Shown: positions 45,086-53,739 of the stretch, in pieces
How the letters are laid out: every line of letters starts with the position of its first letter
Position numbering within the stretch: the first letter of the stretch is position 1
DNA from: an uncultured Sutterella sp.
GTDB lineage: Bacteria > Pseudomonadota > Gammaproteobacteria > Burkholderiales > Burkholderiaceae_F
Direction of reading: 5' to 3'
Assembly (NCBI GenBank): GCA_949287305.1
Contig: CASEFX010000007.1
Span: 1-64,000, forward strand
Length of the DNA: 64,000 nucleotides
Made by a program: the position numbers and the translations under genes
Notes under the pieces: model-generated
The model's input: only the letters and a program-made list of their open reading frames with translations
Database searches by the model: none
What the model was told of the DNA's origin: nothing

Positions 45086-46890
45086 ATGTTCAAGAAGACT
45101 TGGATCGCTTGCGCCGCGGCGGCCGCGATGATGACGATGTCGGGTGCAACCTGGGCCGTGGGCGGCGCTTCGGGCCCCAAGGTTACGTTCCCGACGACGG
45201 GCAAGCTCGGCACCCCTATAAGATCGCGCCCCTGACGGCCGTGATCCGCGACGGCGGCCACGTCGTCACCGACGTGACGGTGCGCATCGTCCCGAAGAAG
45301 GGCGGTCAGGAGATCAAGTACGAAGTGAGCGACGCCCAGGTCCGCACGCACGGCGGCATCCCGGTCTTCGGTCTCTACCCCGACTACCAGAACACGGTCG
45401 AAGTCTCCTACACCAAGTCCGGCTGGGGCAAGTCGGAACGCGTGGAAAAGGAAATCTACAAGATCTACGCCGGTCCCGTGAATCTTGACCAGGGCGGCTA
45501 CGCTACCGAAGGAAAGCTCTTCCAGGCCAAGGTCAAGAAGGTCGATCCCAAGTTCAAGGACCGTCTGATTCTCATCAACAACCTCTCCGTCGCGCCCTAC
45601 GCCCACACCTCGCAGGTCGTGTGGAACAACCCGATGGGCGGCGCCCTCGAGTGGAACTTCGCCGCTCTGAACGCCATTCTGGATACGACGGGTGAAGTCC
45701 GCTGGTACATGAACCCGACCGCGATCTACGACGCCGAAAACATCTATAAGGCCGGCGTGATGATGGGCTTCCGCCAGAACAAGGACGGCGCCTTCACCTG
45801 GGGCTACGGCCAGCGCTACGTCAAGTACGACCTGATGGGCCGCGAAATCTTCAACCGCCGTCTCCCGACGGGCTACGGCGACTTCTCGCACGCCATGGAC
45901 CCGATGCAAAACGGCAACTACCTCCTGCGCGTTGCGAAGTCCGACCTGGCGCGAGCCGACGGCAAGCGCGTGCGCACGGTCCGCGACGTGATCATTGAAG
46001 TGGATGAAAACGGCAAGGTGGTGGACGAATGGCGCCTCTTCGACATTCTCGACCCGTACCGCGACAACGTCATCAAGGTGCTCGACCAGGGCGCCGTGTG
46101 CCTCAACATCGACGCGAGCCAGGCGGGCAAGACCCTGTCGGCCGAAGACCTCGCCAAGATGGACGAGTCCGATCACTTCGGCGACATCGCCGGCACGGGC
46201 CCGGGCCGCAACTGGGCGCACGTGAACTCCGTCGACTACGACCCGAGCGACGACTCCATCATCATTTCCTCGCGCCATCAGTCCGCCGTCATCAAGATCG
46301 GCCGCGACAAGAAGGTGAAGTGGATCATGGGCTCGCCCGAAGGCTGGAAGGGCGAACTCGCCAAGAAGGTCCTCGTTCCGGTGCAGAACGGCAAGAAGGT
46401 GGCCTGCGAAGGCTCGACCTGCGAAGGCGACTTCGACTGGAGCTGGACGCAGCACACGGGCTGGCGTATCGACAGCAAGTCCAACAAGGACGTCTTCTAC
46501 CTCTCCGTCTTCGACAACGGCGACAGCCGCGGCATGGAACAGCCGGCGCTTCCGGAAATGAAGTACAGCCGCGCGGTCGTCTACAAGATCGACCAGAAGG
46601 CGGGCACCGTCGAACAGATCTGGGAATACGGCAAGGAACGCGGCCACGAATGGTACAGCCCCGTGACGTCGCTTACCGAATACCAGGCGGACAAGGACTC
46701 GGTCTTCGTCTACTCGGCCACGGCGGGCGCTCAGTTCAACCTCAAGACGGGCGGCTTCGAATCGGCTCCGAACCCCTTCATCGAAGAATTCAACTGGGGT
46801 GAAAAGGAACCGGCGCTTGAAATCCAGCTCATCAACACGCAGGGCTTCCAGGCCATGCCGGTTGACCTCAAGAAGGCCTTCGGCAACTAA
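45086..46890 (+). CDS. assT: periplasmic arylsulfate sulfotransferase, broken by a one-base frameshift
   Basis: ASST moves sulfate from one phenol to another without PAPS. The signal peptide (MFKKTWIACAAAAAMM..., cut after ATWA) is read from ATG 45086, but that frame stops at 45235. The rest of the enzyme, from about PYKIAPLTAVIRDGG on, is in the next frame to 46890. One extra C in the CCCC run at 45213-45216 would join them as GKLGTPYKIAP. Catalytic-site motifs are intact: FSHAMD, NWAHVNS, SSRHQ and WTQHTGW with the sulfurylated His. The Cys pair CEGSTC matches the single disulfide made by DsbL. Either the gene is inactivated or a base is missing from the assembly. Confidence 0.88.
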
Positions 46891-46964
46891 TCCTCTCTGC
46901 AGCGCGCGGATCCGGCCGGCCGCCCGGTCGGCCGGATCGGCGTGATCCACAAGGACGAAAAGAC

Positions 46965-47615
46965 ATGTTCAAGAAAACTCTGATGGCCCTCGGCCTCACC
47001 CTCTTTGCCGCGACCGCCATGGCCGCCACCGAAGGCACCGACTACGTCAAGCTCGAAAAGCCCTACGCTTACGGCGAAGGCAAGCTCACGAAGGTCTTCA
47101 GCTACGACTGCCCCTTCTGCTTCAAGTACGACGTGGGCGTCGACCCGAAGGTTCTGCCGCGCATCGAAAAGGAAACGGGTCTCGTCTTCAATCCGGTGCA
47201 CCTCGAAACCAAGGGCAAGTACGGCCGCGTCGCGAGCGAATTCCTCGCCATGTGCATGTTGAAGGACAAGGCCGCGGGCGTTTCGATCGAAAGCAAGGAT
47301 TCTCTCTTCAAGAAGGCCAAGGACGCCGTCTACAAGGCCTATCACAAGAAGGGCGAACGCTGGACCGCGGGCGAAGCCGCCTTCCTGAAGACCCTCACCG
47401 ACGCCACGGGCATTTCGGCTGACGAATTCAATAAGGCCAAGGGCGACGAAGCCGTCAAGAAGCTTTGCGACGAATGGAAGGCTTCTTACGACATCGCCAA
47501 GATCCAGGGGATTCCTGCCTACGTCGTCAACGGCAAGTACCTCATCATGACGAAGAGCATCCGCGGTCTCGACGGCATGGTGAACCTCGTCAAAGAACTC
47601 TCCGCCATGAAGTAA
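46965..47615 (+). CDS. dsbL: DsbA-family thiol oxidase, DsbL-like
   Basis: A periplasmic thioredoxin-fold oxidase of 216 aa. The signal peptide ends at AMA (residue 20), putting the active site CPFC at mature Cys29-Cys32; the cis-Pro loop is in IQGIPAYVV. Classic DsbA has CPHC. Its position directly after assT and before a DsbI-type gene copies the assT-dsbL-dsbI locus of uropathogenic E. coli, where DsbL oxidises the one disulfide of AssT. An ordinary DsbA role cannot be excluded. Confidence 0.87.
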   Translation: MFKKTLMALGLTLFAATAMAATEGTDYVKLEKPYAYGEGKLTKVFSYDCPFCFKYDVGVDPKVLPRIEKETGLVFNPVHLETKGKYGRVASEFLAMCMLKDKAAGVSIESKDSLFKKAKDAVYKAYHKKGERWTAGEAAFLKTLTDATGISADEFNKAKGDEAVKKLCDEWKASYDIAKIQGIPAYVVNGKYLIMTKSIRGLDGMVNLVKELSAMK

Positions 47616-47744
47616 CCCGCGGTCGGTTCATCAAGGTCTCCTTTCCGGAAGAGGATGCGGACGTCTTTCGAGGCCGTTTCCTCTTCCGTTTCCATTTTTT
47701 GTCCGACCGCTGATTCCCGGCGCGGGCCATTTGAGTACATCACC

Positions 47745-48416
47745 ATGAAAACATTCTTCCGCGGTCTCAAGACCGACCCCGTCAACACGCTCGCCGCCTG
47801 GCAGGATTCCCGCTGGCCCTGGGGCATCATCGCCTTCGCCATGGTCGCCATGGTTTTGTTGGCGCACTATGTGTTTCAGGACTGGATGCACATGCTTCCG
47901 TGCGAGCAGTGCGTCTACATCCGTTACGGCAACCTCGTCATGGCCCTGGGCTGCGTCATCGCGATGATCAACCCGAAGGCGCTCTGGGCCAAGATCGTCG
48001 GATACGTCATTTCGATCTACGGCCTTCTCTACACGATCATGTGTTCCTGGAAGCTCATCGGCATTCACGACGCCGTGCATTCGGACGACCCCGAGGCGAT
48101 GTTCGGCATGCAAGGCTGCTCCCTGGAGCCGAAGTTCCCCTTCGGTCTGCCTCTGGAAAAGTGGGCGCCGGATTGGTTCCAGCCCACGGGCGACTGCGGC
48201 TACGACGCGCCGGTCGTGCCCGACGGTGTGGTTCTGGGCGACCTGCAGCGCTGGTTCATTGAGTTTTACCAGTCCTACGACGGTTGGTACCTGATTCCGC
48301 AGTGGAAGTTCATGGACATGGCGTCCTGCTGCCTTCTCGCCTGCATCGTGGCCGCCGTTTTCCTCGCCGCCATGCTCTACGGCTGGGTGATGCGCGACTT
48401 CGTGAAGAAGGCCTGA
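47745..48416 (+). CDS. dsbI: DsbB-family quinone-linked oxidase, DsbI-like
   Basis: An inner-membrane protein of 223 aa with four TM segments that re-oxidises DsbL and passes electrons to quinones. The first periplasmic pair is LPCEQCVYIR (Cys53, Cys56); a second pair lies in the large loop (MQGCSLEP and TGDCGYD). The CEQC form and the long second loop fit DsbI rather than DsbB. The ATG at 47745 gives MKTFFRGLK; an earlier frame is not supported. A terminator follows at 48481-48512. Confidence 0.87.
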   Translation: MKTFFRGLKTDPVNTLAAWQDSRWPWGIIAFAMVAMVLLAHYVFQDWMHMLPCEQCVYIRYGNLVMALGCVIAMINPKALWAKIVGYVISIYGLLYTIMCSWKLIGIHDAVHSDDPEAMFGMQGCSLEPKFPFGLPLEKWAPDWFQPTGDCGYDAPVVPDGVVLGDLQRWFIEFYQSYDGWYLIPQWKFMDMASCCLLACIVAAVFLAAMLYGWVMRDFVKKA

Positions 48417-48480
48417 TTCACTGGAGAAGACGCCCGCCGTTGCAAACCGACCGAGCGGAGTCGGCGGCGGGTTTCCTTTG

Positions 48481-48512
48481 CGGCGGGATCTTTGGTCCCG
48501 CCGTCTTTTTTA
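48481..48512 (+). terminator. terminator of the assT-dsbL-dsbI operon
   Basis: An 8-bp stem CGGCGGGA/TCCCGCCG is followed by TCTTTTTT. Confidence 0.9.
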
Positions 48513-48530
48513 GTGGGAAAAGAAACGCGC

Positions 48531-49415
48531 TCACTTGCCTTCGCTGTTCAGAACCAGGAAGAGTCCGCCGAGGAGAAGAAACAACGCCGCTACGGCGGCG
48601 AAGGTCACGGCTTCACCCGCGACGGTGACGGCAAGGAGAAAGGCCGTGACGGGTTCGAGAAGCGAAAGCGCCACACCCGTTGAGGCCTTCACGTAGCGAA
48701 GACCCGAGGAAAAGAGAAGATAGGCGACGCCCGTCGTAAAGAGTCCGAGATAGAGCGTCACGCCGATTCCCTTGAGGGTGAGAACGGGCAGCGGTCCCGT
48801 CGCGAAAGCGACCGCAAAGGCGATGACCATCGCGAGCGTAAAGGAAAGCGCCGTCGCGCGAGTGGGCGAGATCGAGCCCACGAGTTCCTTCGTCATCACG
48901 GTGAAGGAGGCGTAGGCAAAGCCCGCCGCAAGGCACGTGCCGAGGGCGGCGAGAGGAAGCGAAAAGTCCTCGCGCCCGGCGGTTGCCATGAGAACGCCGC
49001 CCGCAATCGCGACGGCGAGGCCGAGAAGGCGTTTTGCTCCCGGACGGACGCCCCCTCGAAGGCCTTCGATAAGCGTCGCCCAGACCGGAGCGCTTCCGAT
49101 CACGATCGCCGTCCCGACGGCGACCCCGGCCATGCGCATGGCCGCGAAAAAGAGAAGGTTGTAGGCGGCCATCGCCACGCCGCAGGCGAGGATGAGCTTG
49201 AGCGACCCGTCCTTCGGCATGCCGAGCGCCCGAAAGCCTTCGTGGTACGTGAGAAGCGGAAGAAAGAGGCAGGCCGCAAAGAGAAGACGCAGGGCCGCCA
49301 CCCAGAGGGGCGAGAGTTCGCCCGCATCCAAAAAGGTTTGGGCGGTGCCCGCCGTCCCCCACAGGACGGCGGCGCCCGCCACGCAGAGGGCGCCGGTGAG
49401 AAAACTGGAACGCAT
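48531..49415 (-). CDS. EamA/DMT-family transporter
   Basis: A 294-aa protein with ten predicted TM segments in two repeated halves, the EamA (drug/metabolite exporter) layout, starting MRSSFLTGALCVAGAAVLWGTAG. Family members export amino acids, purines or drugs; the substrate is not deducible. It is convergent with dsbI and divergent from dcuC. Confidence 0.85.
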   Translation of the reverse strand: MRSSFLTGALCVAGAAVLWGTAGTAQTFLDAGELSPLWVAALRLLFAACLFLPLLTYHEGFRALGMPKDGSLKLILACGVAMAAYNLLFFAAMRMAGVAVGTAIVIGSAPVWATLIEGLRGGVRPGAKRLLGLAVAIAGGVLMATAGREDFSLPLAALGTCLAAGFAYASFTVMTKELVGSISPTRATALSFTLAMVIAFAVAFATGPLPVLTLKGIGVTLYLGLFTTGVAYLLFSSGLRYVKASTGVALSLLEPVTAFLLAVTVAGEAVTFAAVAALFLLLGGLFLVLNSEGK

Positions 49416-49452
49416 GAGAAAGGAAAGGGAGAGATAAGGGGAAATCGGGAAT

Positions 49453-49509
49453 TTATCTTCTCAAGAAGATAAACAAATAAAGTATCTTCATAGAAAGACA
49501 ATTATCTTC
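49453..49509. promoter_or_regulatory. repeated TATCTTC elements between the DMT and dcuC genes
   Basis: A perfect 20-bp dyad TTATCTTC-TCAA-GAAGATAA lies at 49453-49472, followed by direct half-sites TATCTTC at 49483-49489 and 49503-49509. AT-rich dyads of this kind are typical MarR-family operators, and a marR gene ends the dcuC operon. Confidence 0.5.
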
Positions 49510-49594
49510 CTTTTGAGAAAGGAATGTGCGTCGGAGCGGAAGAACTTCGTTACAATCTCGTTTTTCCCTATCTCCCTCTCTTTAGGTCCTCAAC

Positions 49595-50953
49595 ATGCTC
49601 GCTACGGCGATTTGTCTCGTGGCGCTCATCCTTGCGGGATGGGCCATTGCCAAAAACTACGACGCCAAGGTGGTGCTCTTTGCCACCGGCATCGTTCTGA
49701 TGTACTGCGCGCTCATTCTCGGCATGCCGATTTTGAGCGACAAGCTTTCCTCGGGTCTCTCCTGGGTCGATCCCTTCAAGGCGATCAAAGACATCTTCGT
49801 GAAGCAATATTCGAACGCGGGTCTCATCATTCTGACCCTCTTCGGTTTTGCCGCCTACATGTCGCACATCGGCGCGAACGACGCCGTGATCCGCGTCATG
49901 AGCCGCCCGCTCGAACGCATCCGTTCGCCCTACATCCTCGTGCCGCTCGTCTTCTGGATGGGCACGCTCCTCTCGATCATCATCCCGAGCGCCTCGTCGC
50001 TTGCCGTCATCTTGATGGCGACGCTCTATCCGGTCCTGCGTGCGGCGAAGATGTCGCCCCTCACGGCCGCGGGCGTGATCGCCACCACGGCCACCATCGT
50101 GCCGACCCCCTTGGGCGGCGACAACGTCGTGGCGGCCCGCGTTTTGGGCTTTGAGCACGTCGTCGACTACGTCTTCTACCACCACGCTCCGATCACCGTT
50201 CCGGCGCTCATCATCATGGGCTTCGCTCATTATTTTTGGCAGCGTTACATGGACAAGAAGGACGGCGGCACCGCGGGCGAAATCGACGAATCGAAGCTCG
50301 TTACGGGCAAGGTGGCCCCGACCGCCTACGCGATCTTCCCGGTTCTTCCGCTGGTGCTGACGATCTTCTTCTGGCTCTTCTTCAAGAAGGCCAAGGTGGG
50401 TCTCGTCGAAATCACGCTCTTCTCCTTCCTCCTCGCCTTCATCACGGAAATCGTCCGCAGCGGCGACATCCGCGGCAAGTTGAAGGACGCCAACCTCTTC
50501 TTCAAGGGCATGGGCGAAGGCTTCTCGAAGGTGGTCGTTCTGATCGTCGCCGCCTCCACGATGGTGAAGGGTCTGAGCAGCATGGGCATGATCGACATGA
50601 TCTCGTCCTCGCTCTCCGACGTGCAGAACGCCGGTACGGGCCTCATGTTCGCCTTCTCGGGCATCACGGCCCTCATCACCTTCATCAGCGGTTCGGGCAA
50701 CGCCGTCTTCTACAGCTTCATCGAACTCATTCCGCAGATCGCCGAAAAGGCCGGGATCGACCCGATCATGGTCGCGCTTCCGATGCAGTGCACGTCGAAC
50801 CTCATCCGCGCGGTCTCGCCCGTGGCGGCCGTGGTCATCATCGTGTCGGCCGTCGTGCGCGTCAATCCGCTCCTCGTCGTGAAGCGCACGAGCGTGCCGC
50901 TTCTGACGGGCTTCGTCGCCGTCCTCGCCATTTCGCTGATCCGTTACATGTAA
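49595..50953 (+). CDS. DcuC-family C4-dicarboxylate carrier
   Basis: A 452-aa polytopic membrane protein (about 12 TM segments) of the DcuC type, which in E. coli exchanges succinate for fumarate in anaerobic growth. Family-like stretches include IIIPSASSLAVILMATLYP and FISGSGNAVFYSFIELIP. It leads an operon with an AbgA-like hydrolase (12 bp apart) and marR. Since that hydrolase resembles one paired with the aminobenzoyl-glutamate carrier AbgT, the cargo may be an acylated amino acid rather than a plain C4 acid. Confidence 0.8.
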   Translation: MLATAICLVALILAGWAIAKNYDAKVVLFATGIVLMYCALILGMPILSDKLSSGLSWVDPFKAIKDIFVKQYSNAGLIILTLFGFAAYMSHIGANDAVIRVMSRPLERIRSPYILVPLVFWMGTLLSIIIPSASSLAVILMATLYPVLRAAKMSPLTAAGVIATTATIVPTPLGGDNVVAARVLGFEHVVDYVFYHHAPITVPALIIMGFAHYFWQRYMDKKDGGTAGEIDESKLVTGKVAPTAYAIFPVLPLVLTIFFWLFFKKAKVGLVEITLFSFLLAFITEIVRSGDIRGKLKDANLFFKGMGEGFSKVVVLIVAASTMVKGLSSMGMIDMISSSLSDVQNAGTGLMFAFSGITALITFISGSGNAVFYSFIELIPQIAEKAGIDPIMVALPMQCTSNLIRAVSPVAAVVIIVSAVVRVNPLLVVKRTSVPLLTGFVAVLAISLIRYM

Positions 50954-50965
50954 GAGGCAACTTCC

Positions 50966-52243
50966 ATGACTACGTTTACGCAAGAATCCATCGCCGCGCT
51001 GCGCCGTGAAATTCACTCCAAGCCCGAACCGGGCTGGGCCGAATTCGTTTCGTCGGCCCGTGCGATCGAAACGCTCGAATCGCTCGGCTTCACCGTCAAG
51101 TGCGGCCGCGAAGTCATCAATCCCGACTTCATCCGCGGCGCCAACCGCCGTCAGATCGAAGAGGGCCTCGCCTTCGCGAAGAGCCAGGGCGTGAAGGACG
51201 AAATCCTCGCTCGCCTCGACGGCGTCACGGGCGTCGTGGGTCTCCTCGAAACGGGCCGTCCCGGTCCCGTCATGGCGATCCGCTTCGAACTCGACTGCGT
51301 GCCCGTCACGGAAACGTCGAATCCCGACCACCTCCCGAACCGCGAAGGCTTCGCCTCCTGCCGTCCGGGCTACATGCACGCCTGCGGCCACGACGGCCAC
51401 CAGGCCGTGGGCCTCACGCTCGCCCGCTGGTTCGCCGAACACAAGGATGAGCTCTGCGGCACGCTGAAGCTTCTCTTCCAGCCCGCCGAAGAAGGCGTTC
51501 GCGGTGCGCGTCCGATGGCCGAAAGCGGCATCGTCGACGACGTCGATTTCCTCTACTGCGGTCACCTCGGCTGCGACATTCCGGGCGGCACGGTCGTGAC
51601 GGCTCCGGAAAAGTTCCTCTGCACGACGAAGCTCGACTACCGCTTCCGCGGCACGCCCTCGCACGCCGGCATGCAGCCTGAAGTGGGCCGCAACGCCCTC
51701 ATGGCCGCCGCGGGCGCCGCGATGTCGCTCATGGCGCTTCCCCGCCACGGCGAAGGCATGACCCGCGTGAACGTCGGGTATCTGCGCGCCGGCGAAGGCC
51801 GCAACGTGATCGCTTCGACCGCCGAAATGCAGGTGGAAGTCCGCGGCGAAACCGCCAAGATCAACACCTACATGTACGAAGAGGCCAAGGCCCGCGTGCA
51901 GGGCGCCGCCGCCATGTACGGCGTCTCGGTGGAAGAAGAGGTGATGGGCGAAGCCGTCGACTTCGTGCCCGATCTGCCGCTTCGCGACGCCGCCGCGGAA
52001 GTCGCGAAGAACGCTCCCTACGTCGACAAGGTCCAGACGACGATGAACTTCAACGGTTCCGACGACGCCACGGTCCTCATCAAGCGCGTGCAGGAAAAGG
52101 GCGGCCAGGGCGCCTACCTCGTCGTGGGTTCCGACCTTGCGGCCGGCCACCATCAGAGCGCCTTCGACTTCGAAGAAAAGCACCTCCTCACGCTCTTTAC
52201 GATCTACCGCGATCTGATCCTGCGCCATCTGGGGGCCCACTGA
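50966..52243 (+). CDS. AbgA-like M20 family amidohydrolase
   Basis: A 425-aa M20 metallo-amidohydrolase closely resembling the A subunit of E. coli p-aminobenzoyl-glutamate hydrolase along its whole length: LDTGRPGPVM-like LETGRPGPVMAIRFELD, the metal motif HACGHDGH, LLFQPAEEGVRGAR, VNVGYLRAGEGRNV and AAGHHQSAFDFEE. The enzyme splits the amide bond to release glutamate. The B subunit gene (abgB) is not adjacent, so it may act alone or on another N-acyl amino acid. Its stop overlaps the marR start (TGATG). Confidence 0.85.
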   Translation: MTTFTQESIAALRREIHSKPEPGWAEFVSSARAIETLESLGFTVKCGREVINPDFIRGANRRQIEEGLAFAKSQGVKDEILARLDGVTGVVGLLETGRPGPVMAIRFELDCVPVTETSNPDHLPNREGFASCRPGYMHACGHDGHQAVGLTLARWFAEHKDELCGTLKLLFQPAEEGVRGARPMAESGIVDDVDFLYCGHLGCDIPGGTVVTAPEKFLCTTKLDYRFRGTPSHAGMQPEVGRNALMAAAGAAMSLMALPRHGEGMTRVNVGYLRAGEGRNVIASTAEMQVEVRGETAKINTYMYEEAKARVQGAAAMYGVSVEEEVMGEAVDFVPDLPLRDAAAEVAKNAPYVDKVQTTMNFNGSDDATVLIKRVQEKGGQGAYLVVGSDLAAGHHQSAFDFEEKHLLTLFTIYRDLILRHLGAH

Positions 52244-52776
52244 TGGAAGCCCGTCAGCACGAAGACCTGCGCGACTTTGTCGACAGTCTCGAAGAAGAAT
52301 GGCTGCGTGAGGTGCCGGACCTTCACACGGCGGGGCTCGCCGTGGTGGCCCGACTCGTGCGCATGAGCTACTACATCGCCCGCCGCGTGGACTCGAACCT
52401 CGCTCGTTTCGGTCTCACGCGCGGCGAATTCGAAGTGCTCGCCGTTTTGACGCGCAATCCCGACGCGAAGATCACGCCCAAGGACATTCACGCGAAGATC
52501 CTCATCACGTCGGGCGGACTCTCGAACCGCATCCGCAAGCTCGAGGAAAAGGGCCTGATCGTGCGCATGCCCGATCAGTCGGACGGCCGCGGGGTCGTCC
52601 TCAAGGTGACGGAAAAGGGGCGTGAATTGACGCTCAAGGCCGTCACGAGCCACGTCGAAGTGGAGTGCCAGTTGGTCGAAGGCCTCACCGCCCAGGACCG
52701 CGAAGCGCTCTCGGGGCTTCTCAAGAAGCTCATTCTCTCGCAGTCGCGCGTGCTCAATCCGCACGGTCTGAGTTGA
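52243..52776 (+). CDS. MarR-family transcriptional regulator
   Basis: A 177-aa winged-helix regulator of the MarR type, with VDSNLARFGLTRGEFEVLAVL, the recognition helix region TPKDIHAKILITSGGLSNRIRKLEEKGL and the wing DQSDGRGVVLKVTEKG. It is translationally coupled to the hydrolase gene and most likely controls this operon, plausibly through the TATCTTC sites at 49453-49509. Confidence 0.88.
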   Translation: MEARQHEDLRDFVDSLEEEWLREVPDLHTAGLAVVARLVRMSYYIARRVDSNLARFGLTRGEFEVLAVLTRNPDAKITPKDIHAKILITSGGLSNRIRKLEEKGLIVRMPDQSDGRGVVLKVTEKGRELTLKAVTSHVEVECQLVEGLTAQDREALSGLLKKLILSQSRVLNPHGLS

Positions 52777-52811
52777 TCGACGGGGGATTCCCAAAAGGGA
52801 ACGTCCCCAAG

Positions 52812-52852
52812 AAAAAATCCCCGGAAGACATGTTGTTCTCCGGGGATTTTTT
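52812..52852. terminator. bidirectional terminator between marR and gntR
   Basis: A stem with AAAAAATCCCCGG on the left and CCGGGGATTTTTT on the right can end both convergent transcripts. Confidence 0.9.
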
Positions 52853-52879
52853 CTGCTTTATTTCGAAGTGATTGTTCAC

Positions 52880-53668
52880 TCAGGATCCGTTTCGCAAGCG
52901 ATCGAAGAGCGTTTCGTCGAGACGTTCGCTTCGCTTGCGGTCGGGGACGCGGGCGTTGAGGTTGAAGGCGTAGCGGTCGCCCGGATGGTAGGAGACCGTC
53001 GAGAGCAGGATTTCGCCCGACTCGTCGACGTAGTTGCGCACGATCCGAAGGGCGGGCGAACCCGTGGCGGCGTTGAGGTGTCGCGCGCCCTCTTCGGGGA
53101 GGGCCCTCGCTTCGATCACTTGGCGAACTTCCGTGCAGCGCTTTTTGTAGAGCCGCTCGATGAGTTCGATCATGAGGAGATGCGGATAGTCCTTGGCGGC
53201 GCGGATGAGTTCGATCCAGTCGCGCCGCACGTACTCCGTTGTCCAGGCGATGGGCGGCGCGCCGTCGCCGGCTCCCGTTCGAATCATGGAGAAACGGATG
53301 CAGACGTCGCCCGCCGGACGGTGAAGTTCGTCGGAGAGCGGCCGCTCGAGCACGGCCTCCCGAATGTCGAGGAGCTTTCTCGGATTGCGTTCCGCAAGGC
53401 GGTCGAGGTCCGAGAGTGTGCTCAGCTGGCGGTTGAAGCTCAAAAGCGCCCCCCGGTTGATCACCGTCGTGCCGACGTGGGGCGTGCGTTTGATGAGGCC
53501 GTACTGCTCGAGAATCTTCAGGGCGGCCCGAACGGTGTGGCGCGAGACCCCTTCGATTTTCATGAGCTCTTGTTCGCTCGGCAGGAGTGTGCCGACGGGG
53601 TGGACGCCCGTGGAAATCGCGCGGATCCATTTCTCGGCAAGCTTTCGGTAGAGAAGTTCACGAGTCAT
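52880..53668 (-). CDS. GntR/HutC-family transcriptional regulator
   Basis: A 262-aa regulator with an N-terminal GntR winged helix (LPSEQELMKIEGVSRHTVRAAL) and a C-terminal UTRA effector domain of the HutC type. The ATG at 53668 gives MTRELLYRKLAEKW; a start seven codons earlier is less likely. It is the last gene of the leftward block and a good candidate regulator of the DASS carrier and lyase. Confidence 0.87.
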   Translation of the reverse strand: MTRELLYRKLAEKWIRAISTGVHPVGTLLPSEQELMKIEGVSRHTVRAALKILEQYGLIKRTPHVGTTVINRGALLSFNRQLSTLSDLDRLAERNPRKLLDIREAVLERPLSDELHRPAGDVCIRFSMIRTGAGDGAPPIAWTTEYVRRDWIELIRAAKDYPHLLMIELIERLYKKRCTEVRQVIEARALPEEGARHLNAATGSPALRIVRNYVDESGEILLSTVSYHPGDRYAFNLNARVPDRKRSERLDETLFDRLRNGS

Positions 53669-53681
53669 GCGTGGTTTTCCA

Positions 53682-53719
53682 AGAAACAAAAGGCCGTCCG
53701 ACGCCTAGGCGTCGGACGG
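53682..53719 (-). terminator. terminator after the DASS carrier gene
   Basis: A perfect 12-bp stem CCGTCCGACGCC/GGCGTCGGACGG with a two-base TA loop is followed on the minus strand by CCTTTTGTTTC. Confidence 0.85.
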
Positions 53720-53739
53720 GGAAGGACGTCGGTTGGTGA

